Positions 57,637-64,000 of a DNA stretch of 64,000 nt are shown piece by piece. The translations under genes and the position numbers were made by a program. The stretch is from a virus. A model generated the notes under the pieces. That model was not told the origin of the DNA and searched no databases. It worked only from the letters and a program-made list of their open reading frames with translations. Each line of letters starts with the position of its first letter. Positions within the stretch are counted from its first letter, which is position 1. The DNA lies in IMG/VR virus record IMGVR_UViG_3300036760_000522, positions 237,551 to 301,550 of that record. One strand, written 5' to 3'.

Positions 57637-58034
57637 GCAAGCCAACAACCGTGCTCCTCGACTACGAGCTGCCTTGCTTGGCTGAAATCCTCGCTTGGGA
57701 ACATGCTCCCAAATTCATACTCACGATCTGGGTAAAACCTAACGTCCGAGAGTTGGTCTACCGTGGGGCTCCGCACACCTGCGTGACGATGACGCCAGAA
57801 GAAGTCGTGAACTCTCCGACGTGGACCGTGTTCATCTCGCCCGATTTCGACTTGGTCAGGTCTTGGCACAAATCGGTTGCGTGGCCAAGATATCGGCCTC
57901 CATCAAATGGCATTTGGCTCCGCCCCGAAGGCCCTGAGATTGACACTTGGCCCAATTGCATCAATGCGCCAAGCTTTGATGTTCGATTGAAGTCTCGACT
58001 GCTGCACGAGCTCGAGGTACGAGATAAGCTGTGA
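57633..58034 (+). CDS. Hypothetical protein
   Basis: 133 residues from GTG 57633 (MSKPTTVLLDYELPCLAEIL), alpha/beta with WTVFISPDFDLVRSWHKSVA. No family recognised. Start overlaps the upstream stop. Confidence 0.55.
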   Translation: MSKPTTVLLDYELPCLAEILAWEHAPKFILTIWVKPNVRELVYRGAPHTCVTMTPEEVVNSPTWTVFISPDFDLVRSWHKSVAWPRYRPPSNGIWLRPEGPEIDTWPNCINAPSFDVRLKSRLLHELEVRDKL

Positions 58035-58035
58035 C

Positions 58036-58069
58036 GTGGTAGTGATTAGACCGATTGGGAATTGAAGAC
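58036..58069 (+). promoter_or_regulatory. Recurrent leader element, copy i
   Basis: GTGGTAGTGATTAG, then ACCGATTGGGAATTGAAGAC ends 7 nt before the Tad2-like ATG at 58076. One of the best matches; nearly superimposes on copy e. Confidence 0.65.
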
Positions 58070-58075
58070 GAAAAC

Positions 58076-58570
58076 ATGTCCATCGAAAGAGGTCTATTTC
58101 ATTTCGCGAAGCATCAGGACCTGACGTTTGGCGAAGCTCTCGAAGCCTTGAAGGCAGGCCAACTAGTCAGGCGTCCATCTTTCAATAGTGGTTCGCACCT
58201 CTACCTCGAAGACAGCTTGTCGGTGAAAATCCGGGCAGGTGCCTACAAGGGCACAACTCGCTCCTACGAGCTTTTCATCGCCCTTTGCCAAGCTCGTTCT
58301 GGAAAACACTACAACTCGTTCACAAACGAGTGGGTCCCCTACCGGGATAAACATCAACCGGGTTGGACTCCGTCTCAAGCCGACATGCTAGCTACCGATT
58401 GGCTCGTGGTCCTACCGACGCCCGTTCCTGAGAGCAAACCAGAGAAGCCACGCAAGAAGGGCCGTCAAATATTTCCGAAGGCCCATTACGCTCATCTGAA
58501 GAAGCTGTCACGTACGCGTGCGAAGGCATCCAAGAAGCGGATGCCGACAAGTTCCCGTCGACCAGGGTGA
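58076..58570 (+). CDS. Tad2-like (DUF2829) anti-Thoeris protein with basic tail
   Basis: The 164-residue protein has the DUF2829 layout. LTFGEALEALKAGQLVRRPS starts the domain, HLYLEDSLSVKI follows, and WTPSQADMLATDWLVV closes it, as in Tad2. Tad2 proteins sequester the cyclic ADP-ribose-type signals of Thoeris defence. A basic tail of about 50 residues (KPRKKGRQIFPKAHY...) is added here, unusual for the family and perhaps for RNA or DNA binding. It follows leader element i, so it may open a transcription unit. DUF2829 members also include untested proteins. Confidence 0.75.
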   Translation: MSIERGLFHFAKHQDLTFGEALEALKAGQLVRRPSFNSGSHLYLEDSLSVKIRAGAYKGTTRSYELFIALCQARSGKHYNSFTNEWVPYRDKHQPGWTPSQADMLATDWLVVLPTPVPESKPEKPRKKGRQIFPKAHYAHLKKLSRTRAKASKKRMPTSSRRPG

Positions 58571-58848
58571 AAGTGCCCCGACCTGTCTGTCCGGTTCGTC
58601 TCTCCGTGGAGACTATTGCCCACGTCGACCGTATCGTTGCGAAATTGAGACGACAGAATCACGACCTTGAAGTGAACCGTTCGAAGGTTCTTCGGGTTGT
58701 CATTCTTCAGGGGATTGTGGATCTTGAGGTAACACGACGCGATCGATCCCGATCGCGAAACCGATCCCGGGCGGAGCTACAGATTCCACACCAACATTTT
58801 TTGGGTCCTGGGACTCCTCTGAGTTCCCGTTCCCGCCGTTCGAGCTAA
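58567..58848 (+). CDS. Ribbon-helix-helix DNA-binding candidate
   Basis: 93 residues from GTG 58567. VRLSVETIAHVDRIVAKLRR then VNRSKVLRVVILQGI resembles the MetJ/Arc ribbon-helix-helix. The C-terminal part is arginine/serine-rich and overlaps the opposite gene. It may be a transcription regulator. Coupled to the Tad2-like gene. Confidence 0.55.
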   Translation: MKVPRPVCPVRLSVETIAHVDRIVAKLRRQNHDLEVNRSKVLRVVILQGIVDLEVTRRDRSRSRNRSRAELQIPHQHFLGPGTPLSSRSRRSS

Positions 58849-59158
58849 GACCTGTGTCCTGGACTTCACTTCCACGCCATCGCGCTCTGTCGTCGACTTG
58901 ACGCGCTCTGTCGTCGGACTCCCGTTTACGATCCAGCTTACGAGATCGTTCTATGTTTGCTCGTGAGAGGCGGAAGAATTCGAGAAGCTCTTCATACGTT
59001 CGAACACGAAAGGTGCACCCATCAGGCGGAGGGAAAACGATTTCGTAAACAGGTCGATTTCCTTCCCGCTTGTTTTGGTATTCGACGAGCTCGTCGACAC
59101 TGAGTGTGACCGTCGTGTCCGGCAAGTTAGACAAGGTCATAGTAGGCATGCCCGTCAT
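58700..59158 (-). CDS. Hypothetical protein with disordered tail
   Basis: The 152-residue protein has a compact N-terminal domain (VTLSVDELVEYQNKREGN, FRVRTYEELLEFFRLSR) and a charged, disordered tail. ATG 59158, 59149 or 59140 could be the start. It overlaps the convergent RHH gene by about 150 nt, so one of the tails may be overpredicted. Confidence 0.5.
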   Translation of the reverse strand: MTGMPTMTLSNLPDTTVTLSVDELVEYQNKREGNRPVYEIVFPPPDGCTFRVRTYEELLEFFRLSRANIERSRKLDRKRESDDRARQVDDRARWRGSEVQDTGLSSNGGNGNSEESQDPKNVGVESVAPPGIGFAIGIDRVVLPQDPQSPEE

Positions 59159-59243
59159 GCTAACTGGAGATCAACACAGATCAAGCATGATTTGGCTCCG
59201 ACCACTTTATAGTCAAACTGTCGCGTCTTGGGACGGTGACCCA

Positions 59244-59642
59244 TCAGACCTCACTGAGGAGGAGATCGAAATCAATGCCGTCTTCTTCATCGTCAGGTTT
59301 TGAAGTACCCGGCTTCGGCGGCATGGGAGCATTTTGGAGAAGATCCTGAGCTTCCACTGTTGCCACAGCCGCGTGGCGCTTCTTTCTGTGCTCCGCCAGC
59401 TTGGCTTCTACAACAACTTCTGACGCTCTCCGTCCAGTCTTCCGCGTTCCCTTCCGCGCTTCGACTACTTGCCGGATGGCCTCTGTGGCAGGGGCGCGTG
59501 TTTGCCACATGCTTTCGAGTCCGACCTTGACGGCCGCGTTCACTATCGTAGTCCGCGTCGCTGCGGGATACTCACCTTCCAGCAATGAAAGCAGACTCTC
59601 AGACTCCTTTGACAAGTGAACTGGTACGACTTTCTGTGGCAT
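59244..59642 (-). CDS. Ribbon-helix-helix-type protein
   Basis: 132 residues from ATG 59642 (MPQKVVPVHLSKESESLLSL). The VPVHLSKES ... ATRTTIVNAAVKVGLESM pattern fits a ribbon-helix-helix. A basic middle and acidic C-terminus follow. Longer starts up to 59777 would overlap the next gene heavily. Possibly a phage regulator. Confidence 0.55.
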   Translation of the reverse strand: MPQKVVPVHLSKESESLLSLLEGEYPAATRTTIVNAAVKVGLESMWQTRAPATEAIRQVVEARKGTRKTGRRASEVVVEAKLAEHRKKRHAAVATVEAQDLLQNAPMPPKPGTSKPDDEEDGIDFDLLLSEV

Positions 59643-59943
59643 CTTTCGACTCAACACCATACCGCCTAGCGTGGAACGAAACTTTGTAACCGTCGGTGGT
59701 GGCAACTTCGAATCGACGACGTTGTACATGTCGAACACATTCACGGAACGCGTGATCGTTTTCTCTGCAACTGTCATCCAAAGTATCGATGTCGTCGAGA
59801 AGTCGGAACAGGTAGCCCGCTACGGCTTCCCATTCTTCCGGAGTCTTAACCGTACTCGCTACGAGGCGTGTGTCGGCGGTGTCTTCGTTGCGTGACATGG
59901 TTTCAACTTCCACGTAATCACGCTCACCTGAGATTGCAAGCAT
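59599..59943 (-). CDS. Hypothetical protein
   Basis: 114 residues (MLAISGERDYVEVETMSRNE), a helical middle (EEWEAVAGYLFRLLDDIDTL) and basic end. It overlaps the ribbon-helix-helix gene start by 44 nt. No family recognised. Confidence 0.45.
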   Translation of the reverse strand: MLAISGERDYVEVETMSRNEDTADTRLVASTVKTPEEWEAVAGYLFRLLDDIDTLDDSCRENDHAFRECVRHVQRRRFEVATTDGYKVSFHARRYGVESKDATESRTSSLVKGV

Positions 59944-59971
59944 TGTGAAACATTCAGCTAAAACCGTGCTC

Positions 59972-60601
59972 TCAGCCTTGCGTAGCGGTCCCTTTCCCGA
60001 GCCATCCCACGCGTGGCTCTACGAAGTTCGCAATGCCAGAGGCCGAAGCCAGAGACATTGGAACACCATCCTTGGTCAATCCCAGTTTTTCCGCCAAGGC
60101 TAGGCGCTCACACAAGAGGTCTCTACGTTCTGGTCTCGTAAGATCTCCTAGCTCAAAAGATCCTTTTCCCATACCAATGGTCGTTGGGAGACCTGCCACA
60201 CCGTAGTTCTTCATACCCGCGAGCCAAGCTCCAACACATTTCAATTTGCGAGCTAGGGCGTACTCCCATCCGAGAAAATCTGTCTCGTCAGTGAGCTTGT
60301 CGTTGGGAGGTGTCCTGCTGGCAAAAACATGTCCCATCTCGTGGATGACTTCGGCTGCGTCAGACACAGTCCGGACGAACCAAGGATCACAAACGATAAC
60401 ACGTCTCTTCCACAAACAACCAAGCCCTGCATTGAATGGTGCGGGACTAAAGTCGTCAAGGCCTTCGTAGTTGAAATCATCAGGGGCGTCGACCCCTGTC
60501 TTGACTCCTCCGTAGAAGCCAAGCTTTGAGATCACGACGTCTCCGCCCCACCTACGTGCCTGGCGTTGGAGCCGGTGTATCAAGTCTTCGCTGGGGGTCA
60601 C
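59972..60601 (-). CDS. HEMGH metalloprotease-like protein
   Basis: The 209-residue protein has HEMGH in AAEVIHEMGHVFASRTPPND, with the downstream TDETDFLGWEYALARKL giving an E/D-rich third-ligand region. A conserved-looking GWEYALAR follows. It is probably a zinc-binding peptidase-like protein; no signal peptide. Third HExxH protein in the window. Confidence 0.6.
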   Translation of the reverse strand: MTPSEDLIHRLQRQARRWGGDVVISKLGFYGGVKTGVDAPDDFNYEGLDDFSPAPFNAGLGCLWKRRVIVCDPWFVRTVSDAAEVIHEMGHVFASRTPPNDKLTDETDFLGWEYALARKLKCVGAWLAGMKNYGVAGLPTTIGMGKGSFELGDLTRPERRDLLCERLALAEKLGLTKDGVPMSLASASGIANFVEPRVGWLGKGTATQG

Positions 60602-60645
60602 AGCTACAGTTTAGCACAGTGAAGCGTGCAGCTGGGTATTCAGGA

Positions 60646-60674
60646 TTGTCAAGACAAAGCAAAATGTCTAAGAT
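60646..60674 (+). promoter_or_regulatory. Sigma-70-like promoter with near-leaderless start
   Basis: TTGTCA (60646-60651) and TAAGAT (60669-60674) with a 17-nt spacer put the start of transcription near 60681, only about 6 nt before ATG 60687. Confidence 0.45.
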
Positions 60675-60686
60675 GGGATCCGCGAA

Positions 60687-60941
60687 ATGTCTGGTGACCT
60701 GCTACACGACGCGAACAACCGAATTGTTACGGCCACCTTGAAGCTCGAGTTGTATTTGCTCGAGAACGATGGCAAAGGCATTGGCCGGGAAAACGTGCTC
60801 GAGGTTGTGTCGATTTTGAGGGGGCCGCAACAGCACGTGTGGGTTGCAGAAGTCGCGAACGGGGCCCAAGTCTGCATTCACTGCGATGAGCGTTGGCTCG
60901 AGGGCTCTATGCCAACCACGCCGTGCAAGGTGTCAGCGTGA
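60687..60941 (+). CDS. Small hypothetical protein
   Basis: 84 residues (MSGDLLHDANNRIVTATLKL), beta-rich with two cysteines near VCIHCDERW. It is preceded by a good sigma-70-like promoter and has almost no leader. Confidence 0.5.
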   Translation: MSGDLLHDANNRIVTATLKLELYLLENDGKGIGRENVLEVVSILRGPQQHVWVAEVANGAQVCIHCDERWLEGSMPTTPCKVSA

Positions 60942-61110
60942 CAGGTCAGACAGTCACAGGTCAGACAGTCACAGGTGTCCCAATGGTGGGGTTTTCGGGT
61001 ACCGAGGAGGCTTCCTCTGCCGGGAAGGGGAGTGCCTGGTTCCAGGGCGCGAGGAACGCAGGCTGCCAATCACGTTTGACGAGCTTCGTGCCAAGTGGCA
61101 GTTGCTCTAA
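60939..61110 (+). pseudogene. Possible frame-disrupted small gene
   Basis: A frame ending at 61110 reads GVFGYRGGFLCREGECLVPG, then RLPITFDELRAKWQLL and looks protein-like, but it has no start codon after the upstream gene. The 15-bp tandem repeat at 60945-60974 (GTCAGACAGTCACAG twice) lies just where a start is expected, so a repeat expansion may have broken the gene. Confidence 0.3.
60945..60974. repeat. 15-bp tandem repeat
   Basis: GTCAGACAGTCACAG occurs twice in exact tandem, preceded by a partial third unit (GTGACAG). Confidence 0.9.
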
Positions 61111-61117
61111 CGACAGG

Positions 61118-62995
61118 TCAGATGTTGATCGTGAAAGCCAGCGACGCCAGTTGAGTCCCAGTACCGTCAAACCCACGCCACGTAACGTCTAAGCTCGAAC
61201 CCCCCGAGTCTTCGATCTGCATGGTCCCGAACTGGTTTGTTCCGGTGAACACCCCGGAGCTGTACGTTGCGCCACCGTAACTGCCCGGGCTCACAATGTC
61301 GAGCGGAGCCGCTTGAAACGTACGGATCGGCTCTCCGCCTCCGGAAAGGAAATCGTGATGACTTCCGTCGTCGATGCCGAGGAAGTGTCCATCAGCAGAA
61401 AGCACGATTACTCTACCGGAACAGTTGGCATTGATATGGCTGACGAGTTCAGCTCGCTCTGTCGTAAAACCGCCCCAATGATCTGCGCCAGCCGTCGCAA
61501 CTCCCCCGAACACGCGAGGGCATACCCACACGATCAAGTATCCAGAGGAATTTGACAACAGATTTTTGAACCACGTTTTCTGCGCAGACCCCAACATGCT
61601 CTTGGAAGAATTGTCAGTGGCCGAGTCGAGGCTAGCAGCAGAGCGTTGATCGGTGAGAACAAATCTTACGCGACCTACGTCGAACGTTTGGTAGATTGAC
61701 GTGCCCTCAACAAGAGGATAGTGCGGCACGCGAACACGATACGTTGCACAAGAAGCTACTTTGCTCGGTGAGCTGGCGTCGCTGTTGTTCGGGCCGTAGT
61801 CGTGATCGTCCCACATGGATGCCGTGGGCACGTTACTGAACAGTTCGGCTTGTCGTGGTTGAGACAAGATCTCGTCGTAAGCCGCGTTGAACAAAGCTGG
61901 ATCGTTAACGGCAATGTTGTTGTAATGTGAATCTCCGAGATGCAAGAACAGTAGCGGATCCAGTTCTCGGATCGTGTCGAATACTACTGCGTTGGATGCT
62001 TTGAGAGCGTCGCCTGCGAAAGCCACCGTGAACGAGGCATTGCCGGACGGTGCAGTGCGGAAGCCACCCGTAGGACCTTCTATGGCCTCCTCGTCTATCT
62101 GCACTTCGTAAGTGTACTCTGTGTCCGCATCGAGCCCTGTGATCGCAAACTTAGCGGCTTCGTCGTGGACGACATCAACCGGATCCGTGTACACAGTGCC
62201 ACCAGGACCAGTGACAGCCAAACGCACGGCACTAGCGGCGTACGTGAGCTTCACCACCACCGTTGCACCAGCTTCAGTGAGTGCCCCTACCCAGAGCGAC
62301 TTCACTGTCGGAACCAAGAGACCAAATTCCTCACCCAACGTATCGTTGTAGGAGTCCAGGATCTGTTCGTCCGTTAGCGCAATGCCGTCGATCTCGATTC
62401 CGAATACGTCTGGCGCGACAGTACCAGCATAGTTGATGGACAGTTGCCCAGCAGTGGACCCTGTCGAAGCAACCAAGACTCCAGACGGAGGACCGTACGG
62501 AATTCCGTTCACAAAGAACTGGACGACGACACCGCCAGCAACAGCGCGTCGACGCATTACCACGTGGAAAGGCACGTCAAACGCAGGCAATCCGCGTTGT
62601 AGAGGACCGGCAGAGAAGTACGCGTCTAAACCCGCATCATGCTCACCGAGGTAGGTGAGAGTGTTCTGACTTGTCAACCTGATCGCCCAAATGACATTCG
62701 TCGGATCAGACTCCCCGACTCCTTGAAAGGCGCAAACCCAGACGTTGGTTGGTACTCCACGAAGGATGAGCAGCAGTTGTACAGTGATGTCCCCGTAGAG
62801 GCGCAAAGAGGCGTCGGAAACACCGTTTCTGTTCACCACGCCAGAGGGCGACATTCCGATGGTGTTTTCGTAGACCTGACGAAAAATCGTGGTCGGCCCT
62901 GTCAGATTTAACCCGTTGCCAGAGGCATCGAGTAGGCTTTCGCAGTCGAAACGCGCCAGTGGGTTGTGTCGGTTATCGAACTTGTGTAGTCGCAT
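61118..62995 (-). CDS. LamG + PhoD-like phosphoesterase, virion candidate
   Basis: The 625-residue protein from ATG 62995 starts with a LamG/concanavalin-like domain to about 235, then an FN3/purple-acid-phosphatase-type beta domain (VRLAVTGPGG, YEVQIDEEAIEG). The metallophosphatase part shows FAGDALKAS, LHLGDSHYNN, WDDHDYGPNN and VLSADGHFLG, the metal ligands of PhoD-like enzymes. There is no signal peptide, which suggests a virion-bound enzyme. It might hydrolyse phosphodiesters such as teichoic acid or LPS phosphate. A longer start at 63070 is less likely. Confidence 0.8.
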   Translation of the reverse strand: MRLHKFDNRHNPLARFDCESLLDASGNGLNLTGPTTIFRQVYENTIGMSPSGVVNRNGVSDASLRLYGDITVQLLLILRGVPTNVWVCAFQGVGESDPTNVIWAIRLTSQNTLTYLGEHDAGLDAYFSAGPLQRGLPAFDVPFHVVMRRRAVAGGVVVQFFVNGIPYGPPSGVLVASTGSTAGQLSINYAGTVAPDVFGIEIDGIALTDEQILDSYNDTLGEEFGLLVPTVKSLWVGALTEAGATVVVKLTYAASAVRLAVTGPGGTVYTDPVDVVHDEAAKFAITGLDADTEYTYEVQIDEEAIEGPTGGFRTAPSGNASFTVAFAGDALKASNAVVFDTIRELDPLLFLHLGDSHYNNIAVNDPALFNAAYDEILSQPRQAELFSNVPTASMWDDHDYGPNNSDASSPSKVASCATYRVRVPHYPLVEGTSIYQTFDVGRVRFVLTDQRSAASLDSATDNSSKSMLGSAQKTWFKNLLSNSSGYLIVWVCPRVFGGVATAGADHWGGFTTERAELVSHINANCSGRVIVLSADGHFLGIDDGSHHDFLSGGGEPIRTFQAAPLDIVSPGSYGGATYSSGVFTGTNQFGTMQIEDSGGSSLDVTWRGFDGTGTQLASLAFTINI

Positions 62996-63071
62996 GAAGG
63001 TTCCCTTCGTCCTTGGATGGCGAATAAATTGAAAAAAGGAACCCTTGCGTTTCGATATGTAGTGAGGCATT

Positions 63072-63308
63072 GTGGAACACTCAGACGACTCTGTTCTTGT
63101 TTTCCCAGGTACGACCTTTGTTGAGTGTCGTGGCGGATGCGGATGGCATGTACCGTTGATGTCAGATGATCCAAGAGTTCAAACCGGCATCCTTTGTCAC
63201 GAGTGCAACCCGGAGACTCGGGGAAAGACGTTGATGAAATGTGACTGCGACGGGTGCAATTACGGCAAGACACACACGGGGGTCTGGACGAACCGCGAAC
63301 GAAACTGA
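63072..63308 (+). CDS. Small Cys-rich zinc protein
   Basis: 78 residues from GTG 63072. Cysteines cluster in VECRGGCGWHV, CHECNPET and CDCDGCNYG, so zinc binding is likely. An ATAAATTGAAAAAAGG tract related to the 34.3-kb repeat lies about 40 nt upstream. Confidence 0.5.
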   Translation: MEHSDDSVLVFPGTTFVECRGGCGWHVPLMSDDPRVQTGILCHECNPETRGKTLMKCDCDGCNYGKTHTGVWTNRERN

Positions 63309-63467
63309 ACATCAAACGAGAGCCGAAGCAGTCCGGTGTTGTAGCTCAGCGAACCCAATCAGGCAGACAGAACACTACAAGAAGCAGAATCGTGACAAGC
63401 GACTAAAGGCCGTCTAGCCCGTGTCGGGGAAACAAACCTATCTCCGCAAAGCCCCTGAGACGTACAA

Positions 63468-63953
63468 GTGGCAATCCACGGACTGATGCTCCTCAGGACA
63501 TCGACAAAACCACGCTTGCGACGAGTACGATTTGACCGTACGGGAGACCGCGAGGATCTTTTACGCGTTGGGTATGTCGCCCAAAATAGCCCTCGAGTAA
63601 AACATGAAAGCAGCTTCCGTCAGATGTTGAGAGATGAGATCGAACGCCTTGCTCGGGAAACGGCGAACCCGGATTGGGGTTGTGAAAATGAGTCGTCGAT
63701 CGCAAAAGCTGATTGGGAGTGGGCGACTTCCTTCCTCGCTCAAGCGACTGCCCGTGGTTTGCCTGAACCGACGGTAGCTCCGTGCGGGGACGGCTCAGTT
63801 CACCTGACTTGGTTTCGGCAACGCGATCGCATCGTGATCGAGCACAAAGGTCAACTGACGTTCTTTTCCTCAGCGGTAGGGGAGACCTACGATACTGGCC
63901 CCTTGTCGTCTGACGAGATTGCCTTGGACTGCGTTGTCAACTTCATGTTATAG
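63468..63953 (+). CDS. Hypothetical protein
   Basis: 161 residues from GTG 63468 (an ATG at 63486 is possible). The C-terminal half reads VHLTWFRQRDRIVIEHKGQL, a beta-rich pattern. The 160 nt before it hold no convincing gene. No family recognised. Confidence 0.5.
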   Translation: MAIHGLMLLRTSTKPRLRRVRFDRTGDREDLLRVGYVAQNSPRVKHESSFRQMLRDEIERLARETANPDWGCENESSIAKADWEWATSFLAQATARGLPEPTVAPCGDGSVHLTWFRQRDRIVIEHKGQLTFFSSAVGETYDTGPLSSDEIALDCVVNFML

Positions 63954-63963
63954 TGAGGAGACA

Positions 63964-64000
63964 ATGTCGACCCCGAGACCGCTCCAGTGGCGTCGGCGCC
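63964..64000 (+). CDS. Start of a gene running off the right edge
   Basis: ATG 63964 follows a GTGAGGAG ribosome site by 5 nt and the frame MSTPRPLQWRRR stays open to the edge. Too short to identify. Confidence 0.45.
   Translation, partial: MSTPRPLQWRRR

Noticed and set aside
63341-63420. tRNA-like GTAGCTCAGC stretch
   Set aside because: No acceptor stem, GG in the D loop, or T-arm motif can be folded around it.

Overview
The window looks like part of a large double-stranded DNA bacteriophage genome (jumbo-phage scale). It carries a phage-style replication, repair and nucleotide-metabolism module, its own GroEL, two sigma-like proteins, a beta-class DNA methyltransferase, a Tad2-like anti-defence protein, an ssDNA-binding candidate, LamG-type virion candidates and dozens of small ORFans with start/stop overlaps. 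No terminase, portal, capsid or tail-sheath gene is visible, so the phage assignment is inferred from gene content. A lipoprotein with Kelch-like and formylglycine-generating-enzyme-like domains, of a kind common in Myxococcota, hints at a myxobacterium-like host. That is weak evidence.

Region 1 (1-27.3 kb) is transcribed almost entirely leftward in tightly packed genes. From right to left: two sigma-like proteins, a methyltransferase, a LamG-like protein, GroEL, small zinc proteins, clamp-loader delta-prime and delta, class I ribonucleotide reductase, a NAD-dependent DNA ligase split by a homing-endonuclease gene, ThyX, a RecD2-like helicase, a helical acidic protein, a probable SSB, RuvC-like resolvase, RecA, a half-length SbcC, SbcD, an iron-sulfur PD-(D/E)XK nuclease, a small coiled-coil protein and a beta-type sliding clamp running off the edge. 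The phage thus brings its own bacterial-type clamp and clamp loader, a dNTP supply (with dCTP deaminase and a MazG-like enzyme further right) and a recombination set.

Region 2 (27.3-29.1 kb) is the switch between the leftward module and the mixed-strand right side. It holds a 239-bp stretch with 12 GATC sites, AT-rich iteron-like repeats and a dense series of perfect inverted repeats, one with 18-bp arms. It is the best candidate for a replication origin or master regulatory region.

Region 3 (29.1-45 kb) mixes metabolic and regulatory accessory genes: ASCH, J-domain, dCTP deaminase, RRM protein, a decayed HerA/DUF87-type ATPase, MazG-like, a truncated ComM, a UDP-sugar 6-dehydrogenase, a cupin, CsrA, a GNAT-like protein and many ORFans. 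A candidate small RNA with a sigma-70-like promoter lies at about 31.0 kb.

Region 4 (45-64 kb) holds a Kelch/FGE-like lipoprotein gene bracketed by inverted repeats, DUF262, DUF6166, ribbon-helix-helix and zinc-ribbon proteins, the Tad2-like protein and a LamG-PhoD phosphoesterase. A bipartite upstream element (core GATTGGGAATTGAAG) recurs about nine times on both strands, mostly just upstream of start codons in regions 3-4. It is probably a phage promoter or leader class, possibly read by the phage's own sigma-like proteins.
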